The notes: a model not told the origin generated them from the letters alone. A stretch of DNA of 64,000 bases from Allantophomopsis cytisporea (GCA_024752435.1 CP103022.1:1116001-1180000), one strand, 5' to 3'. Shown: positions 25,480 through 38,199, numbered from the stretch's first letter. Translations and numbers: made by a program.

Positions 25480-26493
25480 AATATCAATACTGATGCCGTC
25501 TTAATTTCACCTAGATCCTTCTTCAAATGCTCAAGCTATCAATAAATCCCTTGTTATGTAAAGAATACCATAGTCTCATATTCATCGTCTCCAACATTTG
25601 ATGGTGTCCTAGACCCTTACGAATTACACCTCCATACTAATCAAACGCCGTGACGCCTATCCATGAACATTGACATCCAGTCTCACTCCGATACTCAACT
25701 CCCGATACTTTTCTACCGACTAACCTTGGAATCCCTGCGTATTCATGAATAAGGATTTACGCTTGATATAATATCTTTATAAGCCTTACGTATGGATAGC
25801 CATTACGGAACTCATTAACTCATTGAATTCAATGTCATGTCAACATGAATGACACTAAGGTACAGTACGGCTCTCCTCTTGAATTGACGGATGAACAACG
25901 TAAAAATATGGATACTCTACTACTACTAACTTAAGTACCTTGAGTATTCATATGTACATACAAATGTCGCGTGTCGCATGTCGCACAGCCCGGGGGATCG
26001 TGAACTTTAGTCACGTCCGTATGGCTCAAAGCGTCAAACACCACAAATTGAAAATGTAAGCGGATGAAAATGTCCTCCCTCCGAACCATCATCACAAGGC
26101 TTTTATTTGATTAACATGTGCAAGAGATACTCAAACTGCCGTCTTCTTTTCCTTGGCCCTCTCAATGCATATCTTGAGAAATCGAAGAGGGAAAGAAAAA
26201 GGAAAATTCCTCCCGGAATTCCTCTTCAGAAGAAAACCGACTGAAAATTGTGCATCCGAGCTTTATGAGAATAGGAATTCCGATTTCATCTGTCATAGTT
26301 CCCGAACCTGACCTTCTCATTACCTTATCGCTGATATATGGATAGCATCGCTGCACCATTTTTTTTCCATGGCTTTCCCCATGTACCGTGGTCTTCTGTG
26401 TTGATTCCGAGGCCCCTTTGCGCCCCGTGTGCAACATATGTACGTATTGGCTTTTGTCAATTATCAATAATCGTCTGTTGTCGTTAACGAATT

Positions 26494-26502
26494 CGAGTGA
26501 GT

Positions 26503-26533
<31 letters not shown>

Positions 26534-26534
26534 T
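26494..26534. repeat. (GAGT)n/(GA)n microsatellite
   Basis: Short GAGT units pass into about 14 GA dinucleotides. The region just downstream has pyrimidine (TC/ACTC) tracts on the same strand. Confidence 0.9.
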
Positions 26535-28540
26535 AAAGAGTAGAGAGTAGAGAATGCTTTGGTACTACCTCACTTTTTACGTTATCCTGGATTCTCTCAC
26601 ACTCTCTCTCACTCACTCACTTACTACTTACAGTAAGGTATTATTCTACTGTAGTTGTCCCAGGGTTTCCGTTATTTACCTTCCTTCGTATCTCGCTTTA
26701 CTTTGCTTTGCTTTTGCGTCGCATTGCATTGCATTGCAGTGCATTACATTTGATTCGTGATGCGCTTGTTGGTTTGGGGTACTTGTTTAATCTACTTTTT
26801 CTTTCTTGCATTCTTCTCATCCCCTTTCCGGTTGCTCATCACGCTTTATCCCCTACTCTCTCTACTCTCTCTACTCTCTCCACTCGACTAATAAAAGGAA
26901 CACAACAGATTTCGTAGAAGGTCAAACACACAGACTCTCATCCTGTTACTCTTGCATCGATATATCTGATATATGATTGGCCTAGTATCCAAGGGAAGAG
27001 GCACAGAATAATACTCAGAGGCAAAGTCGGATGTGTAATGACGAAGGGGACGCATCGACCATCTTATACTACCCAGACCCTACCTATCCGCTACCAAACT
27101 ATTACAATCAAACTGGGGCGTTCTTGGCTCGTGCTGATAGTTAATTAGTGTCGCTGATAAGGAAAACTGCCATTCCATTTCCGCCCGATCTCTGCCCATA
27201 CAGGCACATACACACACCCTGCACCAACCTCAAGCAAGACTTTCGTTATCTACAGATTATCGGGAACGTCCACACTAAAGTCGCTCTGGCTTGACTTACA
27301 GGTACACCAGTACACCAGATCGCAGTACATGCGTTCATACCAATCCAAGTCCCTTCAACACGATACACATCCATTTTACAGACATTCCTACTGTCATAAT
27401 CACTCTTCAAGGGTACAGACAGGCAAGATACACAGCCGGCCATACAGACAGACGCTCATCTCTCATACGACCGACTTTTACTCATACATATCATATCATT
27501 TCTGCATCCTATCCCATATCAATCACCCCCCCCAGTGTCTCCCCGAGTCCCCAACTTAATCCCCGCCAACCAACCACACCTTACCAGTTCACCATCTATC
27601 TATCAGTCTCTATCTATCTTACCTTACCTCACCTCACATCTTCACTACTCGTTCTCATTCTTCCCACATCCACTATGAGAGAGTAAAGAAGATCATCCGC
27701 GATAAGGAGCCAAAAAAAAAAATACTTCATACCTCTATTTGGCCCTACGACACTCTAGAAAAAGAAACCCACTGTGTCAAATCATCAACACAACCAATAC
27801 CCAGCCCCCATATACACGGATAGAGCTTTATTACTTCGACAGCCATACCAAAAAGAGAAACAGAGCACCGGAGACGTAGAGATATAAGAGGCACAGAAGA
27901 AATAGAGTAAAGGAATAAACCCACTTTATCTCTCTATCGGAACTACTTCCCCCCCAATCTCAGTCTGGACCTCTTCTGCTCACACTCACTCTCTCTTACT
28001 TTGTCTCTCTCACGCCGTGGGCCAGTTGTACTTCATCCAATTGTATGCTGTGATACACCTGTTTACTGTCGGATTACCCAGTCAATTGTACTTGATATCA
28101 CTCATATCGCTCTAGTACTTGCTTCTTTGGGACATCTACCGCGAACACTAAGCCTACATTCAATCGAATCCCATACCCAGACTTGAAAGGCTATTCAAGC
28201 CCTGCTCAGCTCAGTCCATCACCTACCGGAGTACCTATCTATTCCTGGGTGCATACTATCACCCTCGTTCGCGCTCACTTCCGCCCGTCTTGTCGCCCAC
28301 TCTACCCATCCCACGTTATCCGAGGCGCACAGAGAGAACTGCCCCCGTCACGGGCAGGAAAAATTGACCAGCAACCACCATATTTCCCTGAAGATATAGG
28401 TACAGTCCAGAAGAAGAGGAACCCTCCAGTCCAAAAGGATCCCACTGACGCCACATGCCCCCGGCTGGACTTATCGGTCACGGGCTTTACACATTATTTC
28501 CTTGTTCCTGATCGGCAGAAAGAGGTAGCCTCATTACGCC

Positions 28541-30740
28541 ATGTCCACACCAACTATCGTTGCACGTACTGCTCCCATAGCAATCGCATCTAAGAAGTCT
28601 GATACCACAAACACGAACTCTGCTACACCAGCCAAGGAGACCGTAAAACCGAGCATGAACAGTGGGATTGTTGTGGATCCTCCTGTAAATACTCGATCGA
28701 GAAAAGATAGACCGTGTGATGCTTGTCGGCGGAGGAAAAGCAAGTGTGTGATACATGAGGGTCAAATATCGTGTCAACTGTGTCAATTTCATAAGCAAGA
28801 CTGCACTTTTGTGCAGAGTCCGCAACCGAGGAAGAGGAAGTTGAATATAGAACCAAAGGAGGACTCCGCCGCGAAGAGGAGGTATGTTGATGTCCATATT
28901 CATTCGATATTCTCTTTCATTTCCCTGAATCCCCATCCAATCTAATAATTTTCAACATTGTAGATCTCCCGAAAGAAGTGTCGATCGGTCACGACAAAAT
29001 ACAGAATCAACAGTCTCGAGCTTCGGTGGATCATTGATCGAAGATATGGCGAACATTGGAGGACCAACACAACTTAAGCGCACTCTCGGGTTACAAGCAG
29101 ATCGATACAGTCAATATATTGGACCGACGACCGACTTTGAGCCTTCTCTCCTTGACCTATCAACATTCGACCCCCAAGATGAGAGTTTATTATCTCGAGG
29201 GACATTACGAAAAGTCAGCGATGTCGATACATTTCTCATGCTTCCCGACCATATCACGCCGGGTCACGAGCACATCATCGAAGATTTAGATGCCATAGAA
29301 AGCATCGTCTCACCCCATGGAGCTGTACTTATCGATACATATTTCCGTATCGTCCACCCTAACTTTCCCATCCTTCAAAAGACCGTCTTCCTCGAGAAAT
29401 ATGCTCGTTCGTATCGAGAATTCTCTCCTGCTATCTTAGCCGCAGTATATATCCTTGCCATTAACTGGTGGGATCATGAAGCCTCGTTACAGTCGGTACC
29501 GCGGCCTGATGTCCAGGAACTCGAACGCATCGCTCGTACGAGCTTAGCAGATGCCATGTACCGACCGAAGCTCTCCACCGTCCAAGCCGGTCTCCTCCTC
29601 TCACAGCGCCCCGAAGGTGACCAATGGGCACCAACAGCACAGTTAGTAGCCATTTCCCAAGAACTAGGTCTCCATCTCGACTGTTCGAATTGGAAAATCC
29701 CACCATGGGAGCGCGGTCTCCGAAAACGACTCGCATGGGCATTATATATGCAAGACAAATGGGGCTCTCTCATCCACGGCCGGCCCTCACACATCTTCGC
29801 CTCCAACTGGGCTGTCCTCCCCATGACCTCAAACGACTTCCCAGATATCGAGTACGATGAGTCGGATACCGAGTCGGCCGCCGAGTACGAGCGCGGCCGC
29901 ACGCTCTTCACACAGATGATAGTCCTCTCGCAGATCCTCGCAGAAGTTCTCGAGACCTTTTACACGCTCTCCGCGCAGTCGGCCGTGGCGCGTGCAGGCT
30001 CAACCGGCATTCAAATGGTTCTCTCGCTCGCCAAACCCGTCCAGCTCAAGCTGAAAGAATGGTTTTCGGCGTTGCCAGCCTGCCTGCGCATGGATGCCTC
30101 CACCACGGCCCCGTCGTCCTCGAAGCTATCGTCGACCGGCTTCTTACACCTCGCATACTTCGCTACCGAAATCACCCTCCATCGCCGCATCATCCGGTCC
30201 CTCGCTGCCACCCCTCCCGATAAACTCGACCCCTATATCACTCATATCTGCCGCTCGGCGGCTAAAACCCGCCTTATCTCCGCAATGGACTTCGTTAACC
30301 GCCTGGCCCCTACCCACCTCCAGTCGTTCTGGTACTTCGCTTCCAAGACGAACTTCGCGCTCATCGGCACTTTCGGCTCGCTGCTGTGGGCCACGGCGCC
30401 CGGTCGCGAGGAGGCTGCCTTTTACCGCACGCGGCTGGAGGAGTACCGCTGGACATTGGGCGTGTCGGCGCGAGGTGCTGGTGGCCGCAGGGGACTTACG
30501 ATCTGGGCCATGGGTATGCTCGATCTCAGTCAGGGGCTTCTGAAGCGCCTGCCGGAGAAACCGATCCTTGAGGATGGCCGTAAAGGCCCGGATTGTGGCA
30601 TGCTTGGCTTTGGGGAGTTTAGCTTCGAGAGATTTGGTGGTGACCAGGGCATTCACTCTGGCTTGGCGAGTCCCAGTACTAGTGATTCTGAGGGCGGGTT
30701 CGATGAAGATATGGGGGATGGGTTTGATGGTAGCTTCTGA
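28541..30740 (+). CDS. Zn(II)2Cys6 transcription factor (TamA/Dal81-like)
   Basis: Model: exons 28541-28881 and 28964-30740, giving 705 aa. The 82-nt intron has a GTATGT donor and a TTGTAG acceptor. The binuclear zinc cluster is at residues 59-88 (C-X2-C-X6-C-X8-C-X2-C-X6-C), preceded by the basic NTRSRKDRP. The middle region is the fungal-specific transcription factor domain: VDTFLMLPDHITPGHEHI, then SLADAMYRPKLSTVQAGLLL, GLHLDCSNWKIPPWERGLRK and MQDKWGSLIHGRPSHIF. The KLSTVQAGLLL and DKWGxLxHGRPSHI pattern reminds me of the TamA/Dal81 group, which coactivates nitrogen-source genes; this is recall, not a search. The C-terminus is acidic (EGGFDEDMGDGFDG), a possible activation patch. A 2-kb pyrimidine-rich leader precedes the start. 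The nearest coding neighbours are several kilobases away. Confidence 0.9.
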
Positions 30741-33700
30741 GGAGGTGAAAATTGAGGAAGAAAGGAGAGCTGCATAAGCGGAATGACGTTATGATGTTAT
30801 GTGGCGTGTGGGTGTAAAGCGCGTTTGTGTGGGTTTCCTTGTTTTGTTGTTTTCGTCGGCCATTACTGCTGGACTTATCGTCTTCGGGGCTTGCTGTCGT
30901 TGTATCCGCCCATCCCCTAGTACCGTTTTGGAAACCCTTCTTAAACCCCTTGGTTATCATCCTGGCTTACTATTTCTCCTTCTTCATCTTCTTCTCCTTT
31001 AATGCTTACTTCGCAATCTGGGCGCTGTGGTGTTTTGTATATACCTTCTCGCTTGGCCGTTCAACGGGCTGGACTGTCTATTCAAATCTTCGGTCTTGGT
31101 TGATCTGTGTGAGATTTGTTGTATCGTTTTCGTGTGTGCGGTTAGATCGCGTGGATTATGTGCCGGTCGAGTAGATTCTTATATAACAAAAGTCGTGCTG
31201 GTTATTCAATCGTTTTTGTGAAGTGCAGTATCTGTAAAGTGCGGTGCCTGTAAAGTGGCTTGTGTCTTGATGTTGTGATACTTGGTATAAAAGATCTCGT
31301 GCGACGAGCTCCGCAATTCGTAAAACAAATGCTTCTAGTAAGGAAGCTAGCTAATGAGCCCTAACTTGAAGGTCAGGGCTCTCATATAGTGCAAATTTTG
31401 ACACATGAGAGCAATATAAGGTTATTGATGCCTTTAGCTGGGTTTATGGTTTTCCTTTGTGTTGTCACGATAGAAGAGATATTGTGGTTGGGTATAGTGG
31501 ACGGTATAAATGCGATGAAGTAAATGCTTGAAGGCTGTGGAAAGCAAGAGCTGAGCATTTATGGGACATTGAGGAGTCATTTGGTGGTGAAAAACTGGAG
31601 GCTGATGACTGTGGAACGCTGCTGAGTGATGATATGCTAACGTAGATGGGAGTGCTGTATGATATCGACTTTCCAGATTGTCCACCTAGTTGCAATAGAA
31701 GTGCTTCGACTCGATGTCCATGAGCTAGTTTTATTCGAAGTGGATAAAAGTTTCGAGATGATGTGAGGTCTGGCCGCTGGTGGTTTCTTGGAGTTGTGAT
31801 ACTCTTGCGGTGTCTTTCAAGAGATATTTATTGTATATCTGGACATAGCCTCATATTTCTGTCTGTGTGGTAAATAAAATACTGTAGTTGACCTTTTCTT
31901 AAACTGCTCAAGTTGAGTTTGGGTTCCATTTATATCCCTATCCAAAGAGATATTATGATCATATTGTGGGAAATAGTCGACATGATGTTTGGGAGGTTGA
32001 TTTACGAGATTGTTGGCGCTGCAATAAAACCAGAAAAATCAAGCTCCTTGCCACTAGAGGTCATAAGGCTCTTGATGGTGACCTGTATTGAGGAGTGCCT
32101 CTGAATAGACTGTGACTCTCACATAGAATGATGGCAAGGCGTGCTTGGTAAGATAGCGATGCTGACTTGATTACAGTGTCAGTATGATATGGTGCACTTA
32201 TATGATCTGACGAATGGAGATTATGAAACTACTGACAAGATGAAGGAGTCAGGATAAAGAAGGGTTTCATGCCATGGAGAGGGCGGATGTATTGAACTGT
32301 GAGGTTGAAGTCGTAAGTCACATTGCGAGTCTTCCTGGGTGAACAGCTCTCATAATGTTAGTTCTCATCAGAGAAGCTTCAACGCTTTTTGCTTTTACCT
32401 GAGATGTTTGAAGGTCAAGGACTGGTTATTGACTTTGCTTACAGACGCTGTTCACTTGATCCTTGGCGTATGTTGGCGTGTAAAGAGTACTTATAGTCCA
32501 CGGATTCAAAACAATTTCATTCGAGTTTATAGTTTATAATCCCAAGTAGAATAAAAACCCAAAATGTTATCCCTTCACTTCGTTTGCAAAATTGTAGCTT
32601 TTACGCCATGTGGGGATCTGATTCAATATATCACTGCGGAGACTTTGTCGATAACGTGAAATTCGCAACGATTGCGCCATTCACAGCGCCATATGGAGAT
32701 GATATATCACAATGAGATGGTACAAGAACACAGTTTATGATATTTTGATGGGTTGATTGTTGTGTCATTGTAGTCACACTTGATGCCATTCTCGCATGTT
32801 TTGTCAAGGAAATGTCCTGGTTGGTATAGATATTAAAAGGTTTGCTGCTTCCCATCTATGTTGAAGTTCACTAAATTCAAATGAAATGGTTATTTTCGCC
32901 GAACATTCAAACGCCACCATTACTGTTACTTATAAAAAATGACACTGCATTTTTCGAGATTCCAACAATGATGAGGGACGATGAGAAAAGAAGTCTATTG
33001 AGGGTGGTGGTTCACGTGATGCGTCGTCATAAAACCACGTGCCCTGCATAACCCCTTGGATGCTTCATATTCACAGTCAACTCTAACCGGCAAAACATTC
33101 TTCGAGTGAGTGCACCCAGTGAGATCTTAAGACTCAGGGATCTCTTCGACACCGATAGAAGTCGAAGTGCGATATCGCGTCTGCTGGACCTCGGTACTAT
33201 CTACGGAGAAGACTTACAATAACCGCCTAGCAGCAAAGCAAACGCCGCATCCGAAAACAGTTCAACATTCCCTCCACGACCCCCACGCATGGCTATTGAC
33301 CATACCACGCTTGGCATTCATAATTGTGGCGTGTGATAAGTTCGCTCACTCTTCTCTGTGAATAATGGAATGACAGTCTCAATCATCGGCGGGAATTATG
33401 GTGTAACGAGCACTGCTGTTTATATCCGCATGATCCTGGCATTGGCAAAATGTCAAGACCCGGCCAAGACGGCTGCAGCTTGTCGCATTTTGTGAGGACG
33501 AGCAGTGAAAGGATTCTGAAGCAGTACGAGTGCTGAGAGGGGAATATGACATCTAGTCATGAGATGGGCGGCATTTCAACTCTCTACTGGCTGAATATGA
33601 ATCGTCCACTTCTGATTTGTTGAGCCAGGCTTAGGTGAGAAGAGGAACTCTTATTTCATACCGAGTAACTTACGGTACAAGTAGGTATCCTTACCCCGCG

Positions 33701-34676
33701 TCAACCCCCCACCTTCAGTCCACGATCAAGGGCTGTGCAGAACCTTGTGGGAGAATATGTACGCGTAGCACGGTAAGTTTGCTCAGGGAGTCTTCTGGTT
33801 TCTCGTTGTATTCCAATGTCCAATAGAGAATGACGGCAGTGCTAGGGTTGATTTTGGGGGCTATAATTCTGGTATTTGGGGCAAATAACGAATTAACCCC
33901 GCCTTTCTCTTCCCTGATGATGTGGTATTCGATCACACCCCACATATCTTCGACCTACTACGTACAATTCATGCACATGCTGTGATGCGATGATACTTAT
34001 ATTCATAGATACTCTGTACAGATCACGCACACCGATGTCCGGCCGATTTGTGTATGAAGCAAGAATTTCACCGAGTCGACGCAAGTCAGCCTGACGTCTC
34101 ACGACTACAGCGACACTATAATAAGAGCCTCTTCCGTCTCATTGGACTAGACCATTACTCGCATAACGTCGTAAGTATCACCAGATCGATCAAGGTCAGA
34201 TTCGCGAGAACTATTACGTTTCTAGAAAATATATAGAAACATTCATCCATTGTGATCAGATTAGAAAAGTATGGGGAAGCCTGTCTCATCTCCATACCAA
34301 ATCTGTATCGCTTGAGGAAGCGTCCCGAGTTGCCGAGACTTTGATAGAAAAGCACAAGGAAACACCATTTCTATGGTATTTCGTACTCCATCTCCACAAT
34401 TTCTGTAGCTTTGTATAGGATGCGGCTGACCCACTTGATCGTCAATTAAATGTACCCCCACACTCGACATCTTCATCTTTCGGTGGAATGATCCGCCACT
34501 GTGAAAGAAGTCTGCATAAGATCGGATCCCATGAGGTAAGCTATATCCTTACCAAATCTTCAAAAATATATAAAGCTCAGCTAAGTTCCCCTAATCATCT
34601 ATCTCAAACCATTCCCAATACTCTCTTCTCGGCTCGGTACTATCTCCGGTATCCTATTTCTATCGTCTATACCAAA
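30741..34676. other. 3.9-kb intergenic interval
   Basis: No supported gene. The first ~500 bp form the 3' region of the regulator. Two CACGTG palindromes occur close together near 33015-33045. The last ~120 bp before 34677 contain a TATA-like box (listed). Confidence 0.45.
34567..34574 (+). promoter_or_regulatory. TATA-like box of the aldolase-family gene
   Basis: TATATAAA lies 103 bp upstream of the ATG at 34677. It favours that ATG over an upstream in-frame ATG at 34488, which lies before the box. Confidence 0.5.
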
Positions 34677-35723
34677 ATGTCACCTCACAATGATACTGTA
34701 ACAACCCCTGCCTCATCCACAACTTCCATTGCATCACACTTCCAATACAATGGCAAATCCAGTACAAAAAGATCACTCCCTCCAGGAGTTTATACCCCAA
34801 CTGTAGCCTTTTTTCATCCAAATGAGGACCTTGATCTTGAAACAACATCTTCTCACGCCATTCGCCAAGCCGCCGCTGGTATAACCGGTCTGGTAACACA
34901 GGGCTCGAATGGCGAATCCGTACATCTTACGCATAAAGAACGCATTCTCGTAACCTCGACCACACGCTCCGCCCTTGACTCAGCAGGATTTACACATGTC
35001 CCAGTGATAGCAGGCTGCGGCGCACAATCAGTCCGCGAGACAATTGAGCTATGCGAGGAAGCACACACAGCAGGCGCAGACGCAGCGCTGATTCTGCCAC
35101 CAAACTACTACGCCCCGTCCTTCAAGCCCGCCGCAGCCACCATCCTCTCCTTCTTCCGGGATGTAGCTGATAAAAGCCCCATCCCCGTTCTCATCTACAA
35201 TTACCCCGGTGCCGTCGGCGGCATCGATCTCAGCAGCGACGTGATCATCGCTCTCGCTGCACACCCAAACATTGTGGGCGTCAAGCTGACCTGCGGAAAC
35301 GTCGGCAAGCTTGCACGCATTGTAGCTGCTACACGCCCACTGGATGCTCTACTTGATGGCGATAAGACTCAACCGCCGTTCCTCGTCCTCGGCGGTCTTG
35401 CGGACCTCACTGTGCAAGCTCTCTCAGTCCGTGGTCACGGCATTATCGCAGGCTTGGGCAATATCGTGCCCAAGACGCTGGTAAGACTTATGAAGCTGTA
35501 TGAAGATGGTGAGATACAGGCTGCAAGGGAGTTGCAGGAGGTTGTAGCCAGGGGTGATTGGGCTGCTGTAAAAGGCGGAATTGTGGGTACTAAGAGCTGT
35601 CTACAGAGCTACTTTGGTTACGGTGGCTTGGCGAGAAGACCTTTGAGTGGTCCAGCTAAGGGAGAGGCGCTGGCTTGGGAAGATGAGTTTAAAGAGATCC
35701 TGGCGGTGGAAAATGGACTTTAA
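34677..35723 (+). CDS. Dihydrodipicolinate synthase/N-acetylneuraminate lyase family aldolase
   Basis: An intronless 348-aa class I aldolase of the DapA/NAL superfamily. Seen in the protein: GVYTPTVAFF at the first barrel strand, GSNGES (residues 76-81) in place of the usual G-[TS]-T-G-E pyruvate-carboxylate loop, the catalytic Tyr in IYNYPG (about Y174), and the Schiff-base Lys in GVKLTCGN (K203). The first ~35 residues are Ser/Thr rich and extra to the barrel. Fungi make lysine through alpha-aminoadipate, so the enzyme is unlikely to serve lysine synthesis. Related fungal enzymes act as 2-keto-3-deoxy sugar-acid or 4-hydroxy-2-oxoglutarate type aldolases, in cytosolic sugar-acid breakdown; the true substrate cannot be told from sequence. 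The ATG was chosen because a TATA-like box at 34567 lies between it and the next upstream ATG. Confidence 0.92.
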   Translation: MSPHNDTVTTPASSTTSIASHFQYNGKSSTKRSLPPGVYTPTVAFFHPNEDLDLETTSSHAIRQAAAGITGLVTQGSNGESVHLTHKERILVTSTTRSALDSAGFTHVPVIAGCGAQSVRETIELCEEAHTAGADAALILPPNYYAPSFKPAAATILSFFRDVADKSPIPVLIYNYPGAVGGIDLSSDVIIALAAHPNIVGVKLTCGNVGKLARIVAATRPLDALLDGDKTQPPFLVLGGLADLTVQALSVRGHGIIAGLGNIVPKTLVRLMKLYEDGEIQAARELQEVVARGDWAAVKGGIVGTKSCLQSYFGYGGLARRPLSGPAKGEALAWEDEFKEILAVENGL

Positions 35724-36687
35724 GCAAGAGACTCAGTGGCTGAGGCCTTGTTCTAGCTGAAAAGTTTTGATGATGAAAAGGGAGTTATACTATATGTCTT
35801 GATCTACTGCTTACTCAAATGTTGGCAGCTTTGGCCTAGAGTAGGGAATTCCTTGGTTTTATGATTGAGATCCTATAGAATGATCATTCGATGATCTTTT
35901 GGCCAACTGCTGTAGTTTTTGTGATTGACTATTGTGTCGAGGGACTAAAGGAAAGAAACAAATGTTCAATAACTAAGCCCCATATGATAATGACACTGAC
36001 CTCCAATAACTAGAATTTCTTTAGTAACTGAAACCCCTTCAATAACTAAACTTCTTCGAATAACTGATACCCCTTCAACAACTAAACTTTATCCAATAAT
36101 TAAAGTAGCTTTCGGTGACTGAAACTGTTTCAATAGCTATGCACATCTAAATAACTTACAACTATCGATATTCTGACTTGAGTTATGATATTGGACGGTT
36201 ATCTATCTAACTATTATCGTAGAACACACCTTTCAAGCGGAGGACCAATCAGCGGCAAGCAAATAGCAAGGATAATGTCCGAAAGGCACCTTAGGAAGAC
36301 CTTTCACACAAGGGATTTAACTATATGTTTTGGTAACCGTGATTTTCAACTATCATGATACTAGTGGTCTACTCAAGATCAGTATTCCAGCCTTGTCGCA
36401 ACCCTACTCCAACTGCCACAGCCCCCAATGCTATCTATAGGCCGGCCGAGTTCTACGCCCCATTGTCAGCATGCATGCGCTTATATTACACGACATGTAT
36501 GGCTATGGAGTTCTTGGGGCTTATTATAAGTAACAATTTTACTCAAGGATCACGCAAAACCTATATACAGTATCGTAGACAGTATCGTAGATGGCTGTTG
36601 AGGAAACTTACATGATGTCCTCTACGCATAAAGCTCATTTCATTCCATATCGTAACAATAATCTATACAATTGATAAACGATTCAAA
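35724..36687. other. Intergenic, contains an 18-bp repeat array
   Basis: 3' region of the aldolase gene and promoter of the membrane-protein gene. The only clear structure is the tandem array at 35968-36156. Confidence 0.5.
35968..36156. repeat. 18-bp minisatellite, array 1
   Basis: A core related to AATAACT starts at 36005, 36023, 36041, 36059, 36077, 36095, 36114, 36132 and 36150, i.e. every 18 bp with a single 1-bp slip. A further core at 35968 fits two periods earlier with another 1-bp slip. The bases between cores are T/C rich (for example CCCCTTC). The unit is diverged but strictly phased. A second array of the same unit lies at about 47750-48145. Confidence 0.8.
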
Positions 36688-37634
36688 ATGGAGTCCCAAA
36701 ACCAAAATCATAGTGAGTACGTTTCTTTGATTTCATACCCTTCCCAAATTAATTTCATATCTAGCCACGCCCGCCGAAAACCCCATCCCCATACCTTCAG
36801 CCTATACCAAAAACATTTCCTATATCCCACAAACCTACAATCCAGATGAATACAGCCCATACTATACGCCACCACGTGCATTAACGTCCCATTACGCAAA
36901 CAGCCCGTGCAAATCCGTCTTTGAGCCCGAGAGCGATACCGAAAGCTTCAGACCGGAGTCGACGTCCTCCAAAGCACGCGATTCCGTTCTCATCTATGCT
37001 CTGCAAGATCCGAATATACATCCGCATCCTTGCAATCCTCATCATGATTATCTCACTGGGTTTAATTATCAGTGGCGTTGTGGCATTCGAACAAGCGAAA
37101 CGGGATCCCAGCAGACCACTTGATCATATTCCCAAACAGGCGCAGATTATAGACCACCCTTGCATCGTGTTCACAGGAATTGCAACAGTGAATCTTGTGC
37201 TGAGTGGAGCAGTTTTGGCGCTGTCTTGGTGGTCGTCCAAGGTATTATTATCCGAGCTTGTTTTATGTGAAATCTTGGATGCATGTGTTGACTGATGTAT
37301 GTAGATTTCAAAAAGCATGACAGTTATTACGGCCACCTTCACAATCCTCTCTATCATCGGATTTAGTAGTTCTATGGGCGCTTGCTTCTTCCTTAACCAG
37401 CAGACTACACTCCGAAATGACCTCTGGAAATGGTCTTGCACTACACATAAAAATGGCATTACCAGTCCTGCACTTGATTTTGGCCACGTATGCAATGTCA
37501 TCTCCTACTCCTGGAAGTTCGGGCTGGTTCAGGCTTCTCTTGAATTGTTCACCTTTATCTTATCAGTTGTTACATTCATACTTTTGAAATACGCGTTGTT
37601 TGTGCGTCATGGACGGGTTGGGAAAGTATTCTGA
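36688..37634 (+). CDS. Four-TM membrane protein, possible frameshift
   Basis: Exon 1 (36688-36712) starts MESQNQNH and ends at a GTGAGT donor. The 3' exon 37305-37634 follows a 63-nt intron (37242-37304). The coding core has four hydrophobic segments: ILAILIMIISLGLIISGVVAF, CIVFTGIATVNLVLSGAVLA, TVITATFTILSIIGF and ASLELFTFILSVVTFILL. This gives a tetraspanning, MARVEL- or claudin-like topology. If intron 1 ends at 36764, a Pro/Tyr- and acidic-rich cytoplasmic tail is read (TPAENPIPIPSAY to ESDTESFRPESTSSKARD), but that frame is one base off the TM frame near 36980. If intron 1 instead ends at 36903 (191 nt), an intact 230-aa protein results. So the gene is either spliced unusually or carries a one-base deletion. 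The function is unknown. Confidence 0.65.
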
Positions 37635-38199
37635 GATTCATAATTCTAATGGAGTTGAAGGGTCTGGGATTTTGTTTTGGGAACAAGACGTAGCGGGAAT
37701 GGGAGACATATGCCCGGGTTAACAAAATAGGTCAACTGTACTCGGAAGAAATGGGCTGAAACAAGTTCATGTCGACACGAAGTATTGAGTAGATAAGTAC
37801 ATATTGTAAGAGTCTTCGCAACAGCTGACTGACCCATGTGACGTGGTAATTGGTACATTTACGAGCCACGGGTATGTATAAAAGCCCTAGCTCATTGTAA
37901 AAATCAGCTCGGTTTGTCAACAATGACCACTTGAGACAAAGGACTCTTATATTCATAAGGAATAACAATTGCACTTACAATTTTCGAAAGCTTCACCATA
38001 TATATCTGGCCAACATTGAATTAGAGTTGTTGAACACGTTTTTATGAACGGAGTTTTGTTCACTCATATATCAAGTTATGACAGGACTTTCTCGCGATCG
38101 AATCATGTGACCAGGATTGGTCTATCGCGTAGAGTTTTTTCTTGGTAACTGAGTAAATCTTCGATATTTCAATGCCGCTCAGTATGCAAAACTATCTAC
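37635..38199. other. Intergenic between convergent genes
   Basis: Shared 3' region of the membrane-protein gene (+) and the ABC transporter (-). No feature recognised. Confidence 0.5.

Larger units (their letters stand above)
23331..28540. other. 5.2-kb interval rich in simple repeats; leader of the regulator gene
   Basis: No gene is supported. Long frames in 24.0-24.6 kb are low-complexity Pro/Ser/His products of simple repeats. Tandem repeats lie at 24640-24692 (GACTC-like), 25289-25326 (GGAGAT), 25440-25479 (AAT), 26494-26534 (GA) and 26857-26880 (CTACT). From about 26.5 kb the plus strand becomes pyrimidine-rich, with TCTC, ACTC and CTCAC tracts up to the ATG at 28541. This is typical of a long fungal promoter and 5' leader. 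Confidence 0.45.

Noticed and set aside
28183..28593. 136-codon plus-strand frame overlapping the start of the Zn2Cys6 gene
   Set aside because: It lacks an ATG at its start, overlaps the real coding start in another frame and has leader-like composition.
35968..36156. Regularly spaced repeats considered as a CRISPR array
   Set aside because: The period is only 18 bp, the units are diverged and there are no unique spacers of CRISPR length. The host is a eukaryote.
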